Below are positions 1 through 5,009 of a stretch of 5,484 bases of DNA, piece after piece. The first letter of the stretch is position 1, and each line of letters opens with the position of its first letter. The notes below the pieces were generated by a model, which worked only from the letters and a program-made list of their open reading frames with translations, was not told where the DNA came from and made no database searches. The stretch comes from Ktedonobacterales bacterium (GTDB lineage Bacteria > Chloroflexota > Ktedonobacteria > Ktedonobacterales > JADMIN01), in NCBI GenBank assembly GCA_015478575.1, contig JADMIN010000226.1, forward strand, positions 1 through 5,484, written 5' to 3'. The translations under genes and the position numbers were made by a program.

Positions 1-2
1 TC

Positions 3-803
3 ACCGCGGGGCCACAGCGGCTGCTCGACTCGCTCTTGCGCGTGCGCTTCCACGGCGATGGGTGTGCTGTTGATGTCGAGGTCGAGGCCCGGCCTCACCC
101 TGATATTGGGCGACGCCTCTTCGTCTATGGCTCGCGTGTCGTCGGCCAGACCGGCCTGTCGGTCCTCTCAGTCGTGCTCTGGCTCCAGCGGCACGGCAAG
201 CCGCCCACCTCGCCCTATACCCTCAAGGCGGGCGCTGTGGTGCTGGCAACCTGGACCTTCTTTGGCATTGAGATCTACCGACTGGAGGCCGAGGCGCTGC
301 TGCACCGTGGTCTCCTGGGCTTGCTGCCACTGGTCCCCTTCGCGCATAATGGGGGGAGCGAGGCCATGATCGCGCGCACGGCCCATACTGTCTACGAGCG
401 GGCGCCGCGGGAGGAGTTGGCCGAGCTGACCGTGCTGCTGGCGGTCTTCGGCGCCCGTTTCGTTGGCAATGAGCGGATGCTCAATATTCTGGGGAGGTTA
501 CCCATGTCAACCGAACTGCTGGAGGAGTCGCCGCTCTACCGAGAGTGGGTCCAGAAGGCCGAAGAGAAGGGCCACAGTGAAGGGAAGGCTGAGGGGCGAG
601 TCGAGGGGCGAGTCGAGGGGCGAGTCGAGGCGACGCGGGAGGCCGTCTTCGTCTTCTTGCGTGGGCGCTTCGGCACGCTCGCCCCCGACCTCACGGCGGC
701 GCTCGCGGCGGCGGACGGCGCGGTCCTCGCCGAAGTGCTGGCCCATACCGCCACCGAACCCCTAGAACAGTTGCGCGCACGACTGGGCCTGCCTTCGGCC
801 TAG
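3..803 (+). CDS. Rpn-family (PD-(D/E)XK nuclease/transposase-like) protein with DUF4351-like C-terminus, 5'-truncated by window edge
   Basis: The reading frame is open from base 3 to the TAG at 801-803, so the true start is probably left of the window; a TTG at 36 is only an internal candidate. The visible part begins near a core strand read as VDVEVEARPHPDIGRR, which matches the place where Rpn/YhgA-like proteins carry their second acidic catalytic residue (usual form hEhQ). Here the Gln position looks like Glu, and the first catalytic Asp would lie outside the window. Next comes a helical region ending in MSTELLEESPLYREW, then a charged linker of Lys/Glu/Gly with three exact 12-bp repeats giving EGRV three times (591-626). 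The end (LRGRFGTLAPDLTAAL...LEQLRARLGL) resembles DUF4351. Some Rpn proteins are DNA endonucleases linked to recombination and many are multicopy; activity of this one is unknown. It ends 34 bp before hemD with no obvious terminator. Family assignment is from memory of motifs and fairly secure; function is not. Confidence 0.75.
   Translation, partial: TAGPQRLLDSLLRVRFHGDGCAVDVEVEARPHPDIGRRLFVYGSRVVGQTGLSVLSVVLWLQRHGKPPTSPYTLKAGAVVLATWTFFGIEIYRLEAEALLHRGLLGLLPLVPFAHNGGSEAMIARTAHTVYERAPREELAELTVLLAVFGARFVGNERMLNILGRLPMSTELLEESPLYREWVQKAEEKGHSEGKAEGRVEGRVEGRVEATREAVFVFLRGRFGTLAPDLTAALAAADGAVLAEVLAHTATEPLEQLRARLGLPSA
591..626 (+). repeat. Three exact 12-bp tandem repeats in the Rpn-family gene
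   Basis: The unit GAGGGGCGAGTC occurs at 591-602, 603-614 and 615-626, followed by a partial GAGG. Each unit encodes Glu-Gly-Arg-Val, so copy-number change keeps the frame. Charged Gly/Glu repeats at this place, between the nuclease-like core and the C-terminal domain, are common in Rpn-like proteins and probably form a variable helical linker. Confidence 0.9.
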
Positions 804-837
804 TCTCGCCAGGCGCTCCTTCAGACTGCGATGGCCC

Positions 838-1656
838 ATGACCACGACCGCATCTCGTCCCCTCGTCGGGTGCCACATTGCGATCACGCGCCCGCCCGAA
901 CAGGCTGGAGCGCTCGCCCGCGCGCTCGAAGCGCTAGGCGCGCGTGTCACCACGCTGCCGGCCATTACCATCGCGCCAGCGGTGGAGACCACCGCGCTGG
1001 ATGCCGCCCTCGGCGAGCTGGCCACCTACGATTGGGTCGTCTTCACCAGCGTGAACGGTGTCCAGGCGTTCGACGAGCGGCTGGTGGCGTGTGGCCTTGG
1101 CTGGGAGGCCCGCGGTCGGGCGCGGGTGGCGGCGATTGGCCCCGCGACGGCGCGCGCGCTGGCGGCGCGCGGCGCGGCCGCCGACGTCGTGCCCGCGGAG
1201 TATGTCGCTGAGGCGCTGGCCGAGGCCCTGGGCAATGTCGCTGGGCAGCGCATCCTGCTGCCGCGCGCGGATATCGCCCGTGAGACCCTGGCGCGCGAAC
1301 TCACCGTGCGCGGCGCGGAGGTCAACGAGATTGCCGCCTATCGCACCATCACGCGGCCCATTCCACCAGAGTTGCTGGCGCGTGTGGCGGGAGAGGAGCG
1401 TGCCGACGCCATCACCTTCACCAGTTCTTCCACCGTGCGCGGGTTGCTAGAGAGCCTTGCCGCGGCTGGGCGCGCGCCAGAGGTGGCGCTCGGAGGGATC
1501 GCGCTCGCCGCTATCGGCCCCATCACCGCCGCGACCCTGCGTGAGCACGGCCTGGAACCCGCCATCGTTGCGGAGGAGTACACCGTGTCGGGGCTAGTAC
1601 GGGCACTGGTCGAGCACTTTACTGGCACGGCCCAGAAGGGGCCGCCCCATGAGTGA
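838..1656 (+). CDS. hemD: Uroporphyrinogen-III synthase
   Basis: The enzyme (EC 4.2.1.75) closes hydroxymethylbilane to uroporphyrinogen III with inversion of ring D, in the cytoplasm, at the branch point to haem, sirohaem and cobalamin. The 272-residue length is normal for a stand-alone enzyme. Two alpha/beta domains are visible. Conserved-looking blocks are ITRP at residues 16-19, FTSVNGV at 69-75, IGPATARAL at 100-108, LPRA at 141-144, AYRT at 167-170 (including the family's conserved Tyr, here 168), TFTSSSTVRGL at 193-203, AIGPITAATLREHG at 225-238, and a final EEYTVSGLVRAL. I chose the ATG at 838 because it puts the first strand (GCHIAITRP) at the usual distance from the N-terminus; no good Shine-Dalgarno precedes it. 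An ATG at 831 is in another frame. The stop codon lies 8 bp inside the next gene. No other haem gene is in the window, so hemD is separate here from hemA, hemC and hemB, at least on this side. Haem and B12 (used by the mutase at the right edge) both depend on this step, but that link is only metabolic. Confidence 0.93.
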   Translation: MTTTASRPLVGCHIAITRPPEQAGALARALEALGARVTTLPAITIAPAVETTALDAALGELATYDWVVFTSVNGVQAFDERLVACGLGWEARGRARVAAIGPATARALAARGAAADVVPAEYVAEALAEALGNVAGQRILLPRADIARETLARELTVRGAEVNEIAAYRTITRPIPPELLARVAGEERADAITFTSSSTVRGLLESLAAAGRAPEVALGGIALAAIGPITAATLREHGLEPAIVAEEYTVSGLVRALVEHFTGTAQKGPPHE

Positions 1657-2452
1657 TGTCGCGCTCTTCGAGTTGCTGGCGGCGGTCTGCGCGCTGCTCG
1701 CGGCCCTCTTCGTCTTCGATCAATACCTGAACCGACCGCGGCCCTACAAGCTGCTGTGGACGCTTGGCTTGCTCTTCTATGGCATCGCCGCGGCGGCGGC
1801 CTGGGCGGGCGCACTCAACTCCTGGACCGTGACTGAATACAAGCTGTGGTATTTCTTCGGGGGTGTGCTGACCGCCGCTTATCTGGGGTTGGGATCGTTC
1901 TTCCTGCTCGGCCCACGCCGTCTGGCCTCTATCCTGACCGTCATCGCCGCGCTGGTCTCGCTCGCCGCCGCCGTGCGCATCTTCACCTATCCCGTGCCTG
2001 GCACACTCGCGCGTACCATGGCCACGCTCGATACCGCTGGCGTCACGAATACCCGCCAGTTTCCCGTGTTGCCGCGTGATCTCGTGTTCGCCGCCATCGC
2101 CATGAATGTTCCCGGCGCGCTCTTCCTCTTCGGCGGGGCGGCGTGGAGCGCGTGGACGTTCTGGCGCCAGCGCACTCCCGGCTACCGCGTGGTTTCGATG
2201 GCCCTGCTGGCGCTGGGTGCCGTCTTCCCCAGCGTGCTGACCGGCCTCCAGCGGCTGGGCTACAGTGGCGGCGCGGCGCTGGGAGAGTTTTTGGGCGCGC
2301 TCTGCCTGCTGGCGGGTCTGCTGGTCAGTCTAGAGGTCTTCACGACCTTGCGTGTGCCTTTCACTCCTATCGTCTTGCGCGAGCGGGTGCGCCCCACGGG
2401 ACCCGCGGGCGCTCCCCACAATGCGACCGCCGATGCGAACAGCGGCCACTGA
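1649..2452 (+). CDS. Seven-helix integral membrane protein of unknown function, overlapping hemD
   Basis: I do not recognise this 267-residue protein. It shows seven hydrophobic segments, at about residues 4-24, 35-56, 67-87, 92-114, 145-168, 180-199 and 209-230. Positive residues cluster in the loops after segments 1 (NRPRPYK), 3 (GPRR) and 5 (WRQRTPGYR) and in the C-terminal tail (LRERVR), so the predicted topology is N-terminus outside, C-terminus inside. The longest outside loop (about 115-144) lies between segments 4 and 5. The tail after residue 245 looks disordered. The ATG at 1649 overlaps the hemD stop by 8 bp, and AGAAGGGG (1634-1641) can serve as a ribosome site, which suggests translational coupling. 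A cytochrome-assembly role like HemX/CcsA is not supported: there is no tryptophan-rich WWD-type motif and no His inside the membrane segments (the only two His residues are in the tail). It could be a sensor module without an output domain or a transport component. No function is assigned. Confidence 0.85.
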   Translation: MSDVALFELLAAVCALLAALFVFDQYLNRPRPYKLLWTLGLLFYGIAAAAAWAGALNSWTVTEYKLWYFFGGVLTAAYLGLGSFFLLGPRRLASILTVIAALVSLAAAVRIFTYPVPGTLARTMATLDTAGVTNTRQFPVLPRDLVFAAIAMNVPGALFLFGGAAWSAWTFWRQRTPGYRVVSMALLALGAVFPSVLTGLQRLGYSGGAALGEFLGALCLLAGLLVSLEVFTTLRVPFTPIVLRERVRPTGPAGAPHNATADANSGH

Positions 2453-2589
2453 TCGTTCAGGCTCATCAGGTGGATATTCCAGTGGATGGGCGATGTGAGA
2501 TGGGGTTTCCGGCGCCGCGGCCGAGAGCACAGCCAACCGCAAGTACTAGCCAGTGGAGAAGCCAAAAGCGCCCGCGCGGCCCAAGAATA

Positions 2590-2614
2590 CGCATATGCGG
2601 GGGCATCAGACCCC
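2590..2614. promoter_or_regulatory. Candidate operator: palindrome plus inverted repeat upstream of the -35 box
   Basis: CGCATATGCG at 2590-2599 is a perfect 10-bp palindrome. It is followed directly by GGGG (2600-2603), CATCAGA, CCCC (2611-2614), a second inverted repeat whose right arm ends at the base before the -35 hexamer TTGCCA. Dyad symmetry here would suit a dimeric regulator, activating from upstream or blocking the -35 box. No regulator gene is in the window and the sites are short, so this is a guess from position and symmetry. Confidence 0.3.
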
Positions 2615-2643
2615 TTGCCATCCCTCCTCCATCCCTCTACAAT
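2615..2643 (+). promoter_or_regulatory. Sigma70-type promoter for the HAMP protein gene
   Basis: TTGCCA (2615-2620) and TACAAT (2638-2643) each differ from the consensus TTGACA/TATAAT at one position and are separated by exactly 17 bp (2621-2637), the optimal spacing. The expected transcription start is near 2650, giving a 5' leader of about 180 nt before the ATG at 2831. Such a close match in GC-rich DNA, pointing at a gene start, is unlikely to be chance. It is the only promoter-like sequence of this quality I noticed. Confidence 0.6.
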
Positions 2644-2695
2644 ACTCCCCGTCGAGCTTACTGACGCCAGGGGCGCGGCGCATCCGCTTCATCGG

Positions 2696-2822
2696 CGGGT
2701 TGAAGACCCGGAAACTGAGTAGCAAGCGCCGCGTGCTCTCGCCCGCCAGTGAGCGTGTGAGCGCGGAAGGAGGCGCGAGCCTGGAGACCCGTCCAAATTG
2801 GGCCGGAAACGGGCACGCGAAA
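2696..2822 (+). promoter_or_regulatory. GC-rich structured leader of the HAMP protein mRNA (possible cis-regulatory RNA)
   Basis: The leader can form several hairpins: CGGGTT (2695-2700) with GACCCG (2704-2709) around a short loop; CCAG (2746-2749) with CTGG (2781-2784) enclosing a GCGC/GCGC stem (2761-2764 with 2773-2776); and CCCGT (2788-2792) with ACGGG (2809-2813). A perfect AAGGAGG (2767-2773) lies mostly in the GGAAGGAG loop of the GCGC stem, but no usual start codon follows at ribosome spacing. CCGCG (2729-2733) can instead pair with CGCGG (2762-2766), which would exclude the GCGC stem. GC-rich RNA folds easily, so this is suggestive only. Confidence 0.3.
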
Positions 2823-2830
2823 GTAGCATT

Positions 2831-4927
2831 ATGAATCATCAGCGCGATCCTCATACCCGGACACCCGGCCAGCCAGCACCATCCTCGCCGCCCCAGGGCG
2901 ATCCACCAAGGCGGCGGTTTACCCTCGCATCGCGCATCGGTGACACGCTGAAGTCAGCGACCGAGCGACGCCAGCAACGACGTCGGCTCGTCAGTACGCT
3001 GATCGCGGCACAGTTGCTCCTGACCCTGGTGGTCTCCGTTGGCTATTACGGTGGCGGAGCCGCGGTGCCGGTGTTGGTCGTCTTGGCCGCGGCGGTGGCC
3101 ATCTATCTGGGCGCGTTCATTGTCAATGCGTTTCTGCATCACGCCACGGTGGCCACGTTCATCCTCATCCTGGGCGGTGGCGCCGCCATCACGGCACTGG
3201 TCGGGGTGACCGCCTTCTCTGGGCGTCCGCTCGACACCGCGCAGGCATCCCTCTTCTATCTCGCGATCGTGTTGGAGGCGGGGTTGCTGGTCGCCTCAGG
3301 GGTGACGTTTCTCATCGCCGTGGCCACAACCACTCTGACCGCGGCGGCGCTGCTCTTCGCCCTTTCGCTGGGGCCGGCGGTCACGCGGCGCGACGCCTAT
3401 CTTATTATTGTCTATACGCTTAGCTTACAAGCGCTGGTGAGCTTGATCTCGTGGCTGCTGGCCCAAGCCCTTGAGGAAAGCCGGGATGAGTCCCAGCGCG
3501 CGCAAGAGTTACGGTTCGCGCAGGCCCGGTTTGAGGCGCTGCGCGGCCAGACGGACGAACAACGTCGGCAGTTACTGAGCGGTATTGGCGCGATCCAATT
3601 AGCGCTTGGGCGGGTCTTTGGGGGCGAGTACTCAGCGGAGATTGATGTGCCCGATGGCGATCTGAGTGATCTCGCGAACAGCATCAACCTGCTGCTGCGC
3701 CGCATCGAGACGGCGGCGCAGACCGAACAGGAACTCGTGCGGCGCGACGCCGCCCTGGGACCGTTCATGTCCGCGCTGGGACAGATGGCCGATCCCGCGA
3801 CGCCAGAACATGCGCCACTGGAGAGCGCCTCGATCGCCGCCAGCCACAGTCAGGCGAATATGGCGTACCGGCTGGCGAAGGTGCGAAAACTGGCGAGCGA
3901 AGTAGCTGGCGCGGTGGGCCACAGCCACGTTGGCCTCAGTTCCGCGACGGAAGAAGTCGCGGAGGCGCAGCGCATCGCGGGCGTGCTGATCTCGATGGCC
4001 GACGCCATCCTTGGGGGCACGCAGAAGCAGTTCGATCTCGTCACCCGCGCGCGGCGCGCCCTCAGCGGTCTGCTGCCGGCGGAGATGATCAGAGATGAAG
4101 CCCAGCGGGACGTGACGGGGCTGGATCCCGAAGAGGCGGCGAAACTGCGCGGGCTGGGCGTACACCTCGGCCTGGCCACCGGGGGCCTCACCGCTGAGTT
4201 CCAGGCACTACCACCCCCCGCGTCTCAGGATGAAAAGATCGCCCCAATGACCGTGCCGTTGACGGTGGTGGATGGTGCGCCGCCGCCGCCGCCGCCGACC
4301 GTCGCTAGGGCAGATGGCATGAGAGATGAGTCAGAGCGCATGCGCCAGTCCGAGCACGGCAGCGGTGCGCGCCCCACGCCCCTTATCGCCATGAATGGCA
4401 CGGGCGATCCCGTGCCCCCAGCGGTGCTGGAGGTCTGGTACCTGCTGCTCGACATCGCCACCGAGGTCGGACAAGAGGAACGCGGTGTGGGGAACCTCGC
4501 GCGCGATCTGGGTGTCCTCTCGCGCGCCATGCGCCAGGCCGATGTTGGCATGGCATGGGTGCTTCAGGCGCTGGATGCCGTGCGACGCGATGCCGAGCAA
4601 CTGCAACAGGCGGCGGGCTTCCCTTTGCCGCCGCCTGACCCAACAGGGGCACGCTCGGCCACCCCATCACGCCCGATGACGCCAGGAACGGCCCAGCGTG
4701 CGCCGCAACTCTCGCGCCCACTGTCTGAAGAGCCGCCGCCTCCATCAGTGGGGATGTGGGCGCGGGCACCCTCGCGCCCACTGTCTGAAGAGCCGCCAGC
4801 GGATCATGGCCCGCTGCCTGAAGCAGCCGATGAGCCGGGGCAAGGCGACGGGCCAGCACCCGGCTCTCTGCGCGCGGCTGACCTCATCAACCTCGATGAT
4901 CTGCCAGGCGCCGACACAGGCCTATGA
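2831..4927 (+). CDS. Large membrane protein with six helices, HAMP-like module and MCP-like helical segments; no output domain recognised
   Basis: I do not recognise a named family. From the ATG the protein has 698 residues: a basic, proline-rich N-terminus; six hydrophobic segments at about 53-73, 77-99, 106-128, 139-157, 159-181 and 189-211, with almost no outside loops; a charged coiled coil (about 214-250); and a HAMP-like module (about 250-294) with the signature GEYSAEIDVPDGDLSDLANS and following NLLLRRIE. Next come MCP-like heptad-rich helices (about 345-415, including GLSSATEEVAEAQRIA), a linker with six consecutive prolines (484-489), a second helical segment (529-596), and a Pro/Ser-rich tail with a repeated SRPLSEEPP, ending in the acidic-hydrophobic ADLINLDDLPGAD. 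The methylated-receptor tip motif, histidine kinase, cyclase and GGDEF domains are all absent. It probably senses a membrane or cytoplasmic state and acts through a partner. The ATG at 2831 has a poor Shine-Dalgarno. An in-frame TTG at 2798 with GGAG 11 nt upstream would add 11 residues. It appears to be monocistronic, from its own promoter. Confidence 0.85.
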   Translation: MNHQRDPHTRTPGQPAPSSPPQGDPPRRRFTLASRIGDTLKSATERRQQRRRLVSTLIAAQLLLTLVVSVGYYGGGAAVPVLVVLAAAVAIYLGAFIVNAFLHHATVATFILILGGGAAITALVGVTAFSGRPLDTAQASLFYLAIVLEAGLLVASGVTFLIAVATTTLTAAALLFALSLGPAVTRRDAYLIIVYTLSLQALVSLISWLLAQALEESRDESQRAQELRFAQARFEALRGQTDEQRRQLLSGIGAIQLALGRVFGGEYSAEIDVPDGDLSDLANSINLLLRRIETAAQTEQELVRRDAALGPFMSALGQMADPATPEHAPLESASIAASHSQANMAYRLAKVRKLASEVAGAVGHSHVGLSSATEEVAEAQRIAGVLISMADAILGGTQKQFDLVTRARRALSGLLPAEMIRDEAQRDVTGLDPEEAAKLRGLGVHLGLATGGLTAEFQALPPPASQDEKIAPMTVPLTVVDGAPPPPPPTVARADGMRDESERMRQSEHGSGARPTPLIAMNGTGDPVPPAVLEVWYLLLDIATEVGQEERGVGNLARDLGVLSRAMRQADVGMAWVLQALDAVRRDAEQLQQAAGFPLPPPDPTGARSATPSRPMTPGTAQRAPQLSRPLSEEPPPPSVGMWARAPSRPLSEEPPADHGPLPEAADEPGQGDGPAPGSLRAADLINLDDLPGADTGL
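4280..4297 (+). repeat. (CCG)6 microsatellite encoding six prolines
   Basis: Six exact CCG codons lie in the linker between the first and second helical segments of the HAMP protein. The array is in frame, so slippage would change linker length by whole prolines. Six consecutive prolines normally need elongation factor P for smooth translation. Confidence 0.9.
4711..4797 (+). repeat. 27-bp direct repeat, 60-bp period, in the tail of the HAMP protein gene
   Basis: Positions 4711-4737 and 4771-4797 are identical over all 27 bases and are exactly 60 bp (20 codons) apart, so both copies are read in the same frame as SRPLSEEPP. The sequence between them is not repeated. A weaker protein-level copy, PSRPMTP, lies upstream near 4662-4682. 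Identity at silent positions points to a recent duplication or gene conversion, while the repeated peptide may be a binding or modification motif. Confidence 0.9.
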
Positions 4928-4939
4928 GCGGATACGCCA

Positions 4940-4967
4940 CGGACCGGGTGCCACGCCATCCGGTCCG
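4940..4967. terminator. Hairpin between convergent genes, possible bidirectional terminator
   Basis: CGGACCGG (4940-4947) pairs perfectly with CCGGTCCG (4960-4967), extended inward by a G-T wobble, around a loop of about 10 nt. It lies 12 bp after the stop of the HAMP gene and 42 bp beyond the stop of the converging mutase gene, where a shared terminator is expected. The T-tract is poor on the + side (CTGCTTT) and absent on the - side, so it may act with Rho or simply protect 3' ends. Confidence 0.45.
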
Positions 4968-5009
4968 CTGCTTTGCGCTCGCTGAAGAGCACGCGCCCGT
5001 GGTCGCCCG

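Larger units (their letters stand above)
2453..2830. other. 378-bp intergenic region with promoter and long leader
   Basis: No convincing gene is present. From left to right there are about 135 bp with no clear signal, a 10-bp palindrome (2590-2599), an inverted repeat touching the -35 box (2600-2614), a near-consensus promoter (2615-2643), and a GC-rich leader of about 180 nt running to the ATG at 2831. I see no T-rich hairpin that would end transcription after the membrane protein gene at 2452, so some read-through is possible. Weak open frames cross the stretch on both strands, but their translations resemble nothing known, and the promoter sits inside the longest of them on the + strand (2553-2834). 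Confidence 0.7.

Noticed and set aside
785..800. GGCC-N7-GGCC hairpin at the end of the Rpn gene as a terminator before hemD
   Set aside because: The stem is only about 4 bp, lies within the coding sequence and has no T-tract.
1026..1325. Open frames opposite hemD (also 1338-1814)
   Set aside because: Their translations are low-complexity Arg/Ala/Ser/Pro, as expected for antisense of GC-rich coding DNA.
1649..2452. Membrane protein next to hemD as HemX/CcsA-type cytochrome c assembly protein
   Set aside because: It has no tryptophan-rich WWD-like motif and no histidine within the membrane segments; only the location near hemD supports the idea.
2767..2773. AAGGAGG as the ribosome binding site of the HAMP gene
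   Set aside because: It lies 57 nt before the ATG and 24 nt before the alternative TTG, too far for either. Only a CTG stands at usual spacing, in another frame.
2798..2832. Second promoter (TTGGGC...CATTAT) directly at the HAMP gene start
   Set aside because: The spacing is 23 bp, far from the usable 16-19 bp, and it would overlap the start codon.
2831..4927. Methyl-accepting chemotaxis protein or histidine kinase
   Set aside because: HAMP-like and heptad regions are present, but the chemoreceptor tip motif and the kinase H, N and G boxes are all missing.
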